Source of the DNA: a bacterium | Lineage (GTDB): Bacteria > Elusimicrobiota > Elusimicrobia > UBA1565 > UBA9628 | DNA length: 64,000 nt | Direction: 5' to 3' | Assembly: GCA_021822495.1 (NCBI GenBank) | Contig: JAKAQO010000007.1 | Span: 46,777 to 110,776, forward strand | Part shown: piece after piece, positions 43,897-53,471 of the stretch | Numbering within the stretch: the stretch's first letter is position 1 | Layout: each line of letters begins with the position of its first letter | Notes under the pieces: model-generated | What the model was told of the DNA's origin: nothing | The model's database searches: none | The model's input: only the letters and a program-made list of their open reading frames with translations | Position numbers and translations under genes: made by a program

Positions 43897-44768
43897 TGAA
43901 TTTTCAAGATATCGTTCTCGCCTTAAAAGAATTTTGGTCCCAAAAGGGATGTCTTCTCATTGAGCCCTACGACGTGGAAAAAGGAGCGGCGACTTTTAAC
44001 CCCGCGACTTTTTTTGGCGCGATTAGTTCTTCTCCGGTTCAAATCGCCTATCCCGAGCCGTGCCGCAGGCCCGCAGATGGCCGCTACGGGGACAATCCCA
44101 ATCGCCTGGGAAAGTATTATCAGTTTCAGGTTCTTTTAAAGCCCGTTCCCCATGACGTGACCGATCTCTATATTGACTCCTTAAAAAGTTTGGGATTAGA
44201 TGTCAAGAAACACGACTTGCGCTGGATTGAGGATGATTGGGAATCCCCCACCTTGGGCGCGGCGGGCTTGGGATGGGAAGTGTGGCTGGACGGAATGGAA
44301 ATTACGCAATTTACCTATTTCCAGCAAATGGGGCAAGCGCCGCTTTTTCCGGTTTCCGTTGAGATTACCTACGGTCTTGAGCGAATCGCGATGTATTTGC
44401 AAAAAAAAGATTCCGTTTTCGATCTTCAATTTAATTCCGATACTTCCTATGGCGAGATGTTTAAAGAAGCGGAGCGGCAGTTTTCCGTCTACAATTTTGA
44501 AGAAGCCGACGTTGAGATGCTTGCCCGTCATTTTGAGGATTATGAAAAAGAAGGCGAGCGTCTGGTTTCAAAAGGGCTTCCCCTGCCAGCTTATGACTGC
44601 GTTCTTAAGCTTTCGCATTGTTTTAATGTCTTGGAAGCGCGCGGAGCGGTGTCGGTGACTGAACGAGCGCAGTATATCGCCCGCGTGCGGGGCTTGGCCA
44701 AAAAAGTGATTACGTGTTACCGGGAATTAGAAAATGTCCAGAAAAAAGAACTCACCCATCAACGCTAG
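43893..44768 (+). CDS. glyQ: Glycyl-tRNA synthetase alpha subunit
   Basis: 291 residues from ATG 43893 ([15 protein letters not shown]). Class II catalytic subunit of the bacterial alpha2beta2 Gly[45 protein letters not shown] and [10 protein letters not shown] are all present. AGGAG overlaps the recO tail upstream. It overlaps glyS by 35 nt, an unusually long coupling overlap. Confidence 0.96.
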   Translation: MMNFQDIVLALKEFWSQKGCLLIEPYDVEKGAATFNPATFFGAISSSPVQIAYPEPCRRPADGRYGDNPNRLGKYYQFQVLLKPVPHDVTDLYIDSLKSLGLDVKKHDLRWIEDDWESPTLGAAGLGWEVWLDGMEITQFTYFQQMGQAPLFPVSVEITYGLERIAMYLQKKDSVFDLQFNSDTSYGEMFKEAERQFSVYNFEEADVEMLARHFEDYEKEGERLVSKGLPLPAYDCVLKLSHCFNVLEARGAVSVTERAQYIARVRGLAKKVITCYRELENVQKKELTHQR

Positions 44769-46860
44769 TTTGGAGCCCAAGGATTATTTGCTGGAAATCG
44801 GTCTTGAGCCTCTTCCGGCGCGGTTTCTATCCCCCGCTCTTGAAAGCTTGTCGTCTAAAATGCAAGAAGGATTAAAGGCCGCGCGTTTGCCGTTTAAATC
44901 CATCAGGACTTTGGGAACCCCAAGACGTCTGGCCGTTTTAATTGAAAAAGTTTCGCCAAAGTCTGAAGCCCTAAGCGAAAAATTTTTTGGGCCCCCCGCT
45001 TCCCGCCTTAAAAATCCCGATGGAAGCTATTCCTCGTCCGCGGAAGGCTTTGCCAGAAAATACGAGACAACTCCCAATCTGCTTTCCATTGAAATGACGC
45101 CCAAGGGCGAACATCTCTGCGTCGTGGTCAATCACACGGGCCGACCCTCACGCGAAATTTTAGCCGAAGCGGCGGTAAAAGCCATTTCTTCTCTCGAATT
45201 TCCGAAATCGATGGAGTGGGAAGAAACTCGCTTTAAATTCGCTCGCCCCATTCGTTCCTTTATCTCTCTTTGGGGAAACTTGCCGGTTTCTTTTTCTTTA
45301 GCCGGAGTTAAAACTTCGCGGGTTTTGCGCGGCCTCAGCGGCAAGCCGCTCAAGATTCAAGAGGCTTCCGAATACGAAAAAATCTTGAGAAACGAGGCTG
45401 TTTTAGTCTCCCTTGAGGAACGCCGGAAAACTTTGATTAAGAAATTGGATTGGGCGGCGGCCGAATGCGGGGGCGATTGGGATAAAGACGAAGATTTGAT
45501 TTCCGAAATGACCGCTATGACCGAGCATCCCGTCCCGGTCCTGGGTCATTTTGACAAGAAGTTTCTGGAACTTCCGCAATGCTTGATCAGTTTGGTTTTA
45601 AAAAAACAACTTAAGTTTTTCCCTCTTGCGAGTTCCGGAAAACTCATGAACGCTTTTATCGGAGTCAGAGACGGTATTTCCGAAGGTCAGAATTTAGTCC
45701 GGGAAGGCTTTGAGAGGGTCTTGATTGCGCGCCTTAACGATGCGGTTTTTTTCTTTGGAAAAGACCGCAAGCAGCCTCTTGAGGCCTATCTGGAAGAACT
45801 CAAGCGCGTGACCTACCAAAAAGAGCTGGGAACAATGGCCCAAAAAGCCGCTCGGGTTGAGAAACTGACGGATCAGCTGATGAGCCTATTGGGCGATTTC
45901 CCCCTTAGAAAAGATTCCTGCGTTGAAATTGCCCGGCTTTGCTATGCGGATTTAACCACGGGTTTGGTCAAGGAATTTCCGGAACTTCAGGGAACCTTGG
46001 GCGGGGTTTACGCGCGCTTAGACGAAAAAGATGAGAGAACGGCCTTGGGTCTTGAAGAATTTTATTTTCCCTTGGGCTCTAAAACTCCCATTCCGACGAC
46101 GGTGGAAGGTGGGCTTGCGTCCTTGGCAGGGAAGCTTGACTCCTTGGCCGGCTGTTTTGCGGTTGGGATGATCCCAACGGGAAACGCCGATCCTTATGCG
46201 CTCAGGCGTCAAGCCTTTGGAGTTATTCGGATCGCTCTTGAACGGCAATTGCCGCTAAATTTAGAAGAGGCGGTTTCCCTGGCTTTAAAAAATCAGCCCG
46301 TGAATTTGCCCGAAGATCGTTTTTCTCAAGTCCGTGATGAGCTGTTGGATTTTCTGTGGGGACGCGCGCAATCTTTTTTTGAAGACAGAGGATTTGCCAT
46401 TGATGAAATTCGCGCGGTCAAGGCCGGAGGGCTTAAAAATTTAAGCCAAACCTATCTTCGCCTGAGCGCCTTAAAATCGGTCAGAAAGGAGGCTGATTTT
46501 GAGCCTTTGGCGATGGCCTTTAAGCGCGCTTCCAATATTCTCAAACAGGCAAGGGTTGAAAATGGTCATCCAGGGGCCTCGAAAAATCACTTGTCTGATC
46601 CATCTGAACTCGCGCTCAGCGAATTTTTGGAAACCGCGGAGAAAGACCTCAACGAAAAGCGAGATCAGAATGATTTCGAGGGAATGTTAAAAACTCTCAC
46701 CAAGGTTAAGCCGCATTTGGATTTGTTTTTTGAAAAAGTGATGGTCATGGCCGAAAATTATGATCTGCGCCAATCACGCCTCAATCTTCTTGGGAAAATG
46801 GTTCATCTCTTCAAAGAGATTGCCGATCTCTCCGAGATTCAAGGCGCGTCGTCTAAATAA
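44734..46860 (+). CDS. glyS: Glycyl-tRNA synthetase beta subunit
   Basis: 708 residues. Partner of GlyQ that binds tRNA-Gly: N-terminal [14 protein letters not shown] (a variant of the usual LLxEIGTEELP), [16 protein letters not shown], the B-domain [28 protein letters not shown], then the HD-like and C-terminal DALR-type anticodon-binding regions. Its 3' end overlaps the convergent nadE by 22 nt with no terminator. Confidence 0.95.
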   Translation: MSRKKNSPINASLEPKDYLLEIGLEPLPARFLSPALESLSSKMQEGLKAARLPFKSIRTLGTPRRLAVLIEKVSPKSEALSEKFFGPPASRLKNPDGSYSSSAEGFARKYETTPNLLSIEMTPKGEHLCVVVNHTGRPSREILAEAAVKAISSLEFPKSMEWEETRFKFARPIRSFISLWGNLPVSFSLAGVKTSRVLRGLSGKPLKIQEASEYEKILRNEAVLVSLEERRKTLIKKLDWAAAECGGDWDKDEDLISEMTAMTEHPVPVLGHFDKKFLELPQCLISLVLKKQLKFFPLASSGKLMNAFIGVRDGISEGQNLVREGFERVLIARLNDAVFFFGKDRKQPLEAYLEELKRVTYQKELGTMAQKAARVEKLTDQLMSLLGDFPLRKDSCVEIARLCYADLTTGLVKEFPELQGTLGGVYARLDEKDERTALGLEEFYFPLGSKTPIPTTVEGGLASLAGKLDSLAGCFAVGMIPTGNADPYALRRQAFGVIRIALERQLPLNLEEAVSLALKNQPVNLPEDRFSQVRDELLDFLWGRAQSFFEDRGFAIDEIRAVKAGGLKNLSQTYLRLSALKSVRKEADFEPLAMAFKRASNILKQARVENGHPGASKNHLSDPSELALSEFLETAEKDLNEKRDQNDFEGMLKTLTKVKPHLDLFFEKVMVMAENYDLRQSRLNLLGKMVHLFKEIADLSEIQGASSK

Positions 46861-48488
46861 CTTCCTCTTGCTATCGGTATTCGGCGTCCGACTCCAAAGG
46901 CTTTGGGCGAAATTTTAATGGAGGGCGGCGCTTGGCGGCGTTTGTATTCGGCAAGGTCTATGCGCTTCATGATGTCTTTGACCAAGCTCTGAGGAAAGCC
47001 TTGTTTTGTAATTTCATCAATTCCCCATTTTTTTTCGATATGGGCTTTGAGAATGGGGTCGAGCGTGGGGTACGGCGGCAAATCATCTTCGTCTTTCTGA
47101 TTGGGTTTGAGTTCCGCCGATGGAGCCTTGGTTATTGAGCTTTGAGGGATTATCTCTCTGTCTTTATTGATTAAGCGCGCGAGTTCATAAACCGTTTCCT
47201 TGGGAACATCCGCCAGGGGCGCAAGCCCTCCCGCCATGTCTCCGTAGAGCGTGCAGTATCCAACGGAGAGTTCCGATTTATTTCCGGTCGTCAGAACCAT
47301 GCCCCCTTCCCGGTTAGCCAAGGCCATGAGGATGTTTCCGCGAATGCGGGCTTGAATATTTTGTTCCGCCGCGTCTTCTGGATTTCCGTTGAGGATATCC
47401 TTGAGAGATTTTTGATAGGCCTGATGGAGAGGCGAAATGGGAATTGAAAAAAATCGGATGTCGAGATTTTTTGCCAGGGCTTTTGCGTCAACGATAGAGC
47501 CTTCCGAAGAATAAGAGGAGGGCATGGAAACTCCGGTGACGCGTTCTTTTCCAAGGGCCTCAACGGCCAAAGCGCAGACAAGCGCGGAATCTATTCCGCC
47601 GCTGAGTCCTACGAAAACTTTTGAAATTTTGCATTTAGAAAGATAATCCCGGATTCCCGTGATTAAGGCGCTTTTGATTTCATCAGTTTCGCTGATTTCC
47701 TGAGCAGCGCAAGGAGAGGGAAGCCGCTCTAAATCAACAATAATCAAATCCTCCTCAAAGGCTTTTGCTTCTTGAATGAGGCGTCCGCGGGAATCAAAAA
47801 CGCAGCTTCGTCCGTCAAAGACAATCTCGTCATTTCCGCCGACCATGTTGCAGTAGAAAAACGGCAATTTATTTTTTCGCGCATGAGCAGACATAATCTT
47901 TCGCCGCTGGGTATTTTTTTTTCGAATAAAGGGAGAGGCCGAGATATTGATGAGAATATCCGCGCCTCTACGGGCTTGAAGACCGATGGGGTCGGTTCGG
48001 TAGAGCTTGTGAGTCCCATTTTGTTCGCTAAACCAGGCGTCTTCGCAGATGCTCAAGCCCATTTTCTTTCCCTTGAATTTAAACGGAAGGTTGGATTTAG
48101 CCGGCTCGAAATATCTCGCCTCGTCAAAAACGTCATAGGTGGGAAGAAGGGTTTTGTGCCTGAGAAATGCGACTTTTCCCCGGGATAAAAGCGCGGCAGA
48201 GTTATGGATGGGCTTTCCAAAACGCGCTTTGTTTCTGGATGAGAAGCCGACAATGACTCCAATATCTTTATTTTCCGCGGCCAGCTTCTTTATACTTCTC
48301 TCGTTTTCGCGAATAAAAGACGGGTCTTCCCAGAGGTCCAGGGCCGGGTATCCCGACAAGGCTTGCTCGGGAAAAATGATGAGATCGGCTTTTGCGGCTT
48401 TAGCTCGCGAAGAAAAATCCTTGATTTTTTTTAGATTGCCGCCAAAATCGGCGATGGTCGGGTTAATTTGAGCGAGCGCGATTTTCAC
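46839..48488 (-). CDS. nadE: Glutamine-dependent NAD+ synthetase
   Basis: 549 residues. Converts deamido-NAD to NAD using glutamine. The N-terminal nitrilase/glutaminase domain has the Glu of FPEQALSGYPALDLW, a Lys in RHKTLLPTYDVFDE and the nucleophile Cys in LSICEDAW. The C-terminal synthetase has the ATP PP-loop VFVGLSGGIDSALVCALA and GNKSELSVGYCTLYGD. The start overlaps the stop of the gene upstream (ATGA type), so the two are cotranscribed. Confidence 0.96.
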   Translation of the reverse strand: MKIALAQINPTIADFGGNLKKIKDFSSRAKAAKADLIIFPEQALSGYPALDLWEDPSFIRENERSIKKLAAENKDIGVIVGFSSRNKARFGKPIHNSAALLSRGKVAFLRHKTLLPTYDVFDEARYFEPAKSNLPFKFKGKKMGLSICEDAWFSEQNGTHKLYRTDPIGLQARRGADILINISASPFIRKKNTQRRKIMSAHARKNKLPFFYCNMVGGNDEIVFDGRSCVFDSRGRLIQEAKAFEEDLIIVDLERLPSPCAAQEISETDEIKSALITGIRDYLSKCKISKVFVGLSGGIDSALVCALAVEALGKERVTGVSMPSSYSSEGSIVDAKALAKNLDIRFFSIPISPLHQAYQKSLKDILNGNPEDAAEQNIQARIRGNILMALANREGGMVLTTGNKSELSVGYCTLYGDMAGGLAPLADVPKETVYELARLINKDREIIPQSSITKAPSAELKPNQKDEDDLPPYPTLDPILKAHIEKKWGIDEITKQGFPQSLVKDIMKRIDLAEYKRRQAPPSIKISPKAFGVGRRIPIARGSYLDDAP

Positions 48489-48952
48489 TTCGGAGTTTGA
48501 GCTTGCGGGTTTTGGGCACAGAGCTTTTCAAAAATTTCCCCAGCCCCCATGAAGTTTTCGTCAATTTTTGCGCGAATTTTATGGCAATTATCCCGTCCCA
48601 GGGATCCGGAAAGACTCGCGATTCCTTCCATAGCCCAGGTCATCAAGGTGGCGAAGTCGAGTTCCAAGCGATCGGCTAAATGCGGGATTTCTTGAAGGAG
48701 ACGGACGCAGGCTTGAGGCATATCTTTGTTGAGGGCGAAAAGAGCTTGCGTAATTCCTCGAAAGATTCCACGGAGAGTGATATGAGGATCTTGCTTATTT
48801 TTAGTGTGAGTGACGGCCAAAAAGACAAGTTCCTGGATAATTTCCGCCGCAGTTTCCCCCGCTTGATAAGAGGGCGCGTCCTTGGTGATGCGCACCAGGG
48901 CCATGTCATGAGCGAGCTTTTCAAATTCAAAATTGTCGGTCGCTTCAACCAC
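48485..48952 (-). CDS. Helical protein of unknown function cotranscribed with nadE
   Basis: 155 residues from GTG 48952 (MVEATDNFEFEKLAHDMALV), all-helical and soluble, no motif recognised. A TATAAT ends 6 nt before the GTG, so this gene heads the nadE operon on a leaderless transcript. Its promoter overlaps that of the divergent lipoprotein gene. Confidence 0.6.
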   Translation of the reverse strand: MVEATDNFEFEKLAHDMALVRITKDAPSYQAGETAAEIIQELVFLAVTHTKNKQDPHITLRGIFRGITQALFALNKDMPQACVRLLQEIPHLADRLELDFATLMTWAMEGIASLSGSLGRDNCHKIRAKIDENFMGAGEIFEKLCAQNPQAQTPK

Positions 48953-48958
48953 GCTCTA

Positions 48959-48966
48959 ATTATACT
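48959..48966. promoter_or_regulatory. Overlapping divergent -10 boxes
   Basis: TATAAT on the minus strand (48959-48964), 6 nt before GTG 48952, overlaps TATACT on the plus strand (48961-48966), 13 nt before ATG 48980. Polymerase cannot use both at once, so the two operons may compete. Confidence 0.6.
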
Positions 48967-48979
48967 AAACTGATTTTAA

Positions 48980-50158
48980 ATGAAGCGAGAAGGTAAAAGT
49001 CGCGGGAAGAAAATATTTCCATTCTTTTTTTTGCTTTCTCTTTTTTCCCTAGCGTGTTCGACCTTGCCTTCTTCTCGGCAGGCCACTTCTTTGCAAAACG
49101 GAGGGTTGTCGGCCTGCATTTATTTTTTGCACACCGATTGGTTTAGTTTTTTCGCTCATCCCGCCAACAAAATCATTTGGGCTCAGGCGGATCGACTAGG
49201 AAATCTTGATTTAGACCATCCGATATTTGCGGTTCAAGGAGATAACGGTTGTTTATTTGCGGTCAATCTCACGCCCGGGGTGTATCGTCCGATTATGGCT
49301 TCTTATCGCCTTTTTGGACTGAGAATTTATTATCCTTTTAAGCCCGAATTGGAAAAAGAAATGGAGGTCAAGGTTCAGGAAGACCGGTTTGCATTTGCCG
49401 GAGACCTCACGATTTTCACCGCGACTGAAGACCCTTCCATGATTCTCCAACATGTCGGACTAAGACTGAGAAGGTTTTGGTGGCCTTTTCATCTTTCTTC
49501 CGTCACGCCTCCAGTGGACTACACTCATTTGGATCAGACGCCTTTGTCGGAGGCGGATTCCCTGCGCATAGCGCGGCGCGTTTATGCGGACACTCTTTGG
49601 TCGGATGCCATTGAAAATCGCTTGGCCGAGATCGGCAGTCCGGAGGCTCCCGTCATTAAAGGACCGTTTTGGCATCGGCGTCAGGTGCAAGCGGTTGCCA
49701 TTAGCTCTTTTTCATACATTCCCACTAAGCTTCGCTGGCCGAGAAAACTTATCCTTGGTGGAGCGGAATGGGTTGAGCCCAAGGACCGGGCCCGCATCGC
49801 GGTTCAATTTTTGGAGCCGGGAATGAAAGGCTGTCAGCCCCAAAAAATCCTTCTTGAGAAAATGCGGGAGGCGGGAAGTTTGGATGACGCGCATACGCTT
49901 TTTTCCGTTCATGTCTCGACTTATGTCGGTCAAGGCGTTCGCTATCACAATTTTGCTTATCCGAAAAACGATTTGCCGGGAGCTGAGGCCAGCGTTTTCG
50001 TGACCGAAACCTGGCTCATTCCCAAAGGCCCGGGATACTATCTCATTCACTACCGGGCGCTCAAGGCTGATTTTAAACGCTTCTATCCGGATTTCAAAAG
50101 ATTTGTCAGTTACCTCTATTTGGGCACTCAAAAAGGAAAGAAAAAGTCAGGGTTTTGA
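48980..50158 (+). CDS. Predicted lipoprotein of unknown function
   Basis: 392 residues with a lipoprotein signal (FPFFFLLSLFSLACS, lipobox Cys near residue 26). The first 100 mature residues are beta-rich (ACIYFLHTDWFSFFAHP...GDNGCLFAVNLTPGVYRP), similar in pattern to DUF2846-like domains that present a processed ligand. The remainder has no recognised motif. It stands alone and is convergent with the next gene at 14 nt. Confidence 0.65.
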   Translation: MKREGKSRGKKIFPFFFLLSLFSLACSTLPSSRQATSLQNGGLSACIYFLHTDWFSFFAHPANKIIWAQADRLGNLDLDHPIFAVQGDNGCLFAVNLTPGVYRPIMASYRLFGLRIYYPFKPELEKEMEVKVQEDRFAFAGDLTIFTATEDPSMILQHVGLRLRRFWWPFHLSSVTPPVDYTHLDQTPLSEADSLRIARRVYADTLWSDAIENRLAEIGSPEAPVIKGPFWHRRQVQAVAISSFSYIPTKLRWPRKLILGGAEWVEPKDRARIAVQFLEPGMKGCQPQKILLEKMREAGSLDDAHTLFSVHVSTYVGQGVRYHNFAYPKNDLPGAEASVFVTETWLIPKGPGYYLIHYRALKADFKRFYPDFKRFVSYLYLGTQKGKKKSGF

Positions 50159-50172
50159 AGTGGCGAATTTCC

Positions 50173-51483
50173 TTAATTTGCTTGGGCGGTCAAAGAATAG
50201 ACGGTGGTCTTTTTTTGAGAGGTAATCGCTATTTTTGATAAATCCGCGCTATAGTGAATGGTCGGATTTTTTGCTTGTGGATGTTCTTCTTTCCAAAGCA
50301 TGAATTTATTTTTTCCGAGGATACGTCCGTTTTCTTCAAGTAGAAACTCGCCGTCTTCCTGGGTCCATAGATGGTTTTGGGAGAGAATCAGGGGTTGCGC
50401 CTCCGGCGAAGTATAGACAAATGATTTTTTCCCGCGCGTGACGACCCAGGCCCAGCCTCCGTTTGAAAGTATGCCTAGTTTTGAGCCTTGATGGTAATAA
50501 TAATTCTTTCCATCGGTAAACCAGCCGTTTCTTTGGGGAATTTCTTGGGATGAGGGCAAGGAAAGCGAAGCGATTTCGTCGAGGCCTAAAGAACGTCCGG
50601 AAAAGTATTGTCCTTCAGGCATTGAAGGCGGATGACCCTCAACCCATGGATTTTTCGGGAATTTTCCAGCGCGCGGAGAGTTCAGATATCCTTTTCCAAT
50701 TAATTTTTTATTCGAGAGTTTTCTTTTTGAGCGCTTTTTATGACTTCTCTTGAGGGCGCGCCTTTTCTTTGAATCTCGAAGTTTTTTGGAGGCGCGGTGG
50801 ACATGAATTTGAGCGAGATGATAAGCGGCCAGAAGCGGATTGCGGGGGGCGCGTGAGCGCCGCTGATGCGAGCGTTTTTTTGCGGGTTTGTGACGCGCGC
50901 TGACAGTTTTTTTGTTTTTGTGAAGACCGGCTTTTCCCGGAAGCTTTCCAGTTTTGACCCATTCTTTAAGGAGGCGTTTCTCCGCTTTAATTTCGGGATA
51001 CGACTCTTTTTTGATGAATCGAGGCGTGGAGGGCTTTTCGGCAGCAGAGCCGGAGAAACCAAGCTGATTTGAGCCAAGAGCTTTTGAGCCTTGTGTGGAA
51101 TAAGGCGAATAGCGACTGAGAGAAGTTGCATCACCCTTATTTTTTCCCGCGTTTCCAGCGCCTAAAAAACTCCAAGCGGGAGTTCCGGAAGCGTTCATAT
51201 TTTGATTGGAAGCGTATTCTGTAATCTCACGGGGAACATCCGAAGTCATGGCGTCATGCCAAATTTGGGCGCTGAGAGGCTTAATTCGCGGATGAGATTG
51301 AAGAAGGCGGGAGGTAAACGAATTGAGGGGTTCCGGCAAAACTCCATTTTGCGTTTCTTTTTTTGATTTTTGGAAGTCGCCTTTTCCCATCGTTAAAACT
51401 GGGTCCCGAAGTCGCGGCATGGTGAAGACAGCGAAAAATAAGATCGCCCCCAAGAGAAGAAGGGCTAAAAACGGCTTTTTCAT
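50173..51483 (-). CDS. Exported protein with a very basic linker
   Basis: 436 residues: an N-terminal signal-anchor (FLALLLLGAILFFAVF), a polar region, then a strongly Lys/Arg-rich stretch at about 190-290 (for example KKRSHQRRSRAPRNP, KRRALKRSHKKRSKRK) and a beta-rich C-terminal domain with repeated Trp/Tyr/Gly strands (GWFTDGKNYYYHQGSKLG). The basic part could bind nucleic acid, lipopolysaccharide or peptidoglycan. I recognise no family. It ends 4 nt after the lytic transglycosylase stop region and is probably cotranscribed downstream of it or independently initiated. Confidence 0.6.
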   Translation of the reverse strand: MKKPFLALLLLGAILFFAVFTMPRLRDPVLTMGKGDFQKSKKETQNGVLPEPLNSFTSRLLQSHPRIKPLSAQIWHDAMTSDVPREITEYASNQNMNASGTPAWSFLGAGNAGKNKGDATSLSRYSPYSTQGSKALGSNQLGFSGSAAEKPSTPRFIKKESYPEIKAEKRLLKEWVKTGKLPGKAGLHKNKKTVSARHKPAKKRSHQRRSRAPRNPLLAAYHLAQIHVHRASKKLRDSKKRRALKRSHKKRSKRKLSNKKLIGKGYLNSPRAGKFPKNPWVEGHPPSMPEGQYFSGRSLGLDEIASLSLPSSQEIPQRNGWFTDGKNYYYHQGSKLGILSNGGWAWVVTRGKKSFVYTSPEAQPLILSQNHLWTQEDGEFLLEENGRILGKNKFMLWKEEHPQAKNPTIHYSADLSKIAITSQKKTTVYSLTAQAN

Positions 51484-51487
51484 GCGG

Positions 51488-52327
51488 CTAAATCTCCGCG
51501 ATGAAATGCGCGGTGAGTGACTTTGGCTGCGCGGGGGCGTTGTGGATTTTGGAAACCGGTGAACGATAGAAAAGCATGACTTTCCGCACGTAGTTGCGGG
51601 TCGAGCGGTAAAGCCAGTGGCTTCTTAAAAACCGCGGCCCGGCATGATAGGCCGCGATCACGCGCTCAATAACCCAAGGCGGCAGGCTCTTGATTGAGGC
51701 GCCGCTGAGCCCCAGTTTTTTTAACACATTGGCAAAGAGATTCGCCAGATAAGCGCTTCCGGCCGCGATATTATCTTCGCCGAAAAAAAGGCGATAAGAA
51801 GAAATGCCAAAGTGAGAAGCCGTTCTGGGGACGACCTGCATGAGGCCCCGCGCGCCGCGGGCGGAGACCGCATTTTCATTAAACCCTGATTCGGCGGCGA
51901 TGACGGCTTTAATCAGCCGCGGATCAAGATGATAAATTGCCGCGTATTTAAGAATGATGGGGTCGTATTGATCCGTTTTTTGTGGATGGGAGGTAAACTG
52001 AGTAAATATATGTTTATATCTGTTTATTCTATTAGGAAGAGGAATTTTGAGAAAACTTTTTCTAGGAAGGCCTTTGAGATTGATGGATTTGTTCAGGGCT
52101 TTGGAGGAGGCTTGGGCCTTGGGAGTGGAAACGGAACCCTGAATCTTAGTTATTTCCCGGTCAAACATCCAGTTGAGGCGGTTGACATCAATGTCGGGGG
52201 CTGGAAAGCCCGCCATCGCGAGTATCGGCGCCTTTCCCTGGATGTTTCCATTCTGAGAGCGAGCGGAACCAGCGGTTATGACGGTTACGGTTAAGACCAT
52301 TATTAGACGACGATAGAGTTTAACCAT
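51488..52327 (-). CDS. Lytic transglycosylase (SLT domain), exported
   Basis: 279 residues from ATG 52327 (MVKLYRRLIMVLTVTVITAG...), with a signal peptide. The C-terminal SLT domain has DPRLIKAVIAAESGFNENAVS with the catalytic Glu146, then GARGLMQVVPRTA, NIAAGSAYL and AAYHAGP. It cleaves glycan strands to 1,6-anhydro products in the periplasm. TATACT lies 6 nt before this ATG, which supports it over the ATG at 52369. Confidence 0.88.
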   Translation of the reverse strand: MVKLYRRLIMVLTVTVITAGSARSQNGNIQGKAPILAMAGFPAPDIDVNRLNWMFDREITKIQGSVSTPKAQASSKALNKSINLKGLPRKSFLKIPLPNRINRYKHIFTQFTSHPQKTDQYDPIILKYAAIYHLDPRLIKAVIAAESGFNENAVSARGARGLMQVVPRTASHFGISSYRLFFGEDNIAAGSAYLANLFANVLKKLGLSGASIKSLPPWVIERVIAAYHAGPRFLRSHWLYRSTRNYVRKVMLFYRSPVSKIHNAPAQPKSLTAHFIAEI

Positions 52328-52333
52328 ACTTTC

Positions 52334-52339
52334 AGTATA
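52334..52339 (-). promoter_or_regulatory. Extended -10 promoter of the lytic transglycosylase gene
   Basis: TGGTATACT on the minus strand (TGn plus TATACT), 6 nt upstream of ATG 52327. No SD. It fits the leaderless pattern. Confidence 0.6.
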
Positions 52340-52407
52340 CCACGCATTCCGTCGCCCGGACAGGGCCAAAGGTCCTAGCTTGGTCTGGGCCCTTTAGACC
52401 TACCGGG

Positions 52408-52429
52408 AAAAGGGGACTGTCCCTTTTTT
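52408..52429 (-). terminator. Half-element hairpin ending the thiF-nitroreductase operon
   Basis: A-tract, GGGACAGTCCCC and T-tract on the minus strand immediately at the stop codon of the nitroreductase gene. It is the outer palindrome of the repeat family and has the form of a Rho-independent terminator. About 52345-52407, between it and the transglycosylase promoter, holds G/C-rich inverted runs (AGGGCCAAAGGTCC, GGGCCCTTTAGACC) I cannot assign. Confidence 0.5.
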
Positions 52430-53471
52430 AAATCTCTTTTCGGAGGCTGCGGGCGGAGGGTTCTTGGGCGGCATATCCGAAGCGGAAAAACATTAAAATT
52501 CCTCTTTCGTTTTCAAGGGAGAACGCTTCTTTGAGCATTTTGAGCCCTTGGGTCAGGCATTTCCGTTGGGAGGGCGTAAACTGAGAGGGATTATCCCGAA
52601 GCATATAAAGGAAGAAAATAAGAGCGGTTTCCGGCTGGAGAGACAGGCCCAGGGAGGTCAGCTTAAGCCAAAAGCGCTCAAAAAGCTTGCCTCCCTCCAG
52701 GACAGCCTTGGGCGAATCATTGGGAATTTGAATGAGCCCTAAAGCGGAAGAACCCAGGCACAATCGATAATCTTGAAAGGCCGCGAAGCGGCTGAGCCCC
52801 AAAAAGTTAAGAGCCTTTGTCAGCCCCCAAGAGCTTAAAAGCCGAAAGGCGGGTTCTTGAATTCTCAATTCCAGCGTCTTGATGTAAAGCCCGTCGCGGG
52901 TTTTTTCGGCATCCCTTTGGGTCCAGCGGATGCTGTTAAAAAGGGCGTCGTGGACATCTTTCCGTTCCATCATGACCTGGGAACCGTAAAAAGCCGCTTT
53001 GGCCGCGTATTTTTTAGCGAGAGAAACGTCCGCGATAAAGAGTTGTCCCAAGCCTGAATTTTGGGCGGTTTGAATCAGTTCTTTCCGAATTTGAGAAGGC
53101 AATTCCTTGCGCGAATAATTCCGGCGATTGACGGCGCGCTTTTCAATGAACGGGAAAAGCGGATGCGGTTTTTTTTCGGCGAGTTCTAGAAACCGGAGAG
53201 AAGCGATGAGGTCCCTCCCCCCCCCCGCCGGGAATAAATCCTCGATCATCTCGAAGCCAAATTCCTGGGCGGCGATGGACATATTTTCCAAGACGGCGCC
53301 GTAGCCGGGGAAGGATGCGCGATGACTTAAATTGAAGGGGTGGCTGAAAAATTCCCCGATGAGGTCTATCGAATTTTCTTTTAGGGAAAAACGCCAGTCC
53401 TGGAGATTATCTCCCGAGGGCGCCATCTGCCCATAGCGGGCGATTTTAAGGAGCGTTTCCCTGCTAATCAC
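52428..53471 (-). CDS. Acg-like nitroreductase-family flavoprotein
   Basis: 347 residues from GTG 53471, whose GTGA overlaps the thiF stop. The opening LKIARYGQMAPSGDNLQDWRF is the FMN-binding signature of the nitroreductase fold as seen in Acg-like proteins; a second pattern RAVNRRNYSRKELP lies near residue 140. Such proteins may bind flavin without being classic nitroreductases. A longer frame to 53570 lies within thiF. It is coupled to an E1-like enzyme, a pairing I associate with peptide or amide tailoring, but the substrate is unknown. Confidence 0.82.
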   Translation of the reverse strand: MISRETLLKIARYGQMAPSGDNLQDWRFSLKENSIDLIGEFFSHPFNLSHRASFPGYGAVLENMSIAAQEFGFEMIEDLFPAGGGRDLIASLRFLELAEKKPHPLFPFIEKRAVNRRNYSRKELPSQIRKELIQTAQNSGLGQLFIADVSLAKKYAAKAAFYGSQVMMERKDVHDALFNSIRWTQRDAEKTRDGLYIKTLELRIQEPAFRLLSSWGLTKALNFLGLSRFAAFQDYRLCLGSSALGLIQIPNDSPKAVLEGGKLFERFWLKLTSLGLSLQPETALIFFLYMLRDNPSQFTPSQRKCLTQGLKMLKEAFSLENERGILMFFRFGYAAQEPSARSLRKEI

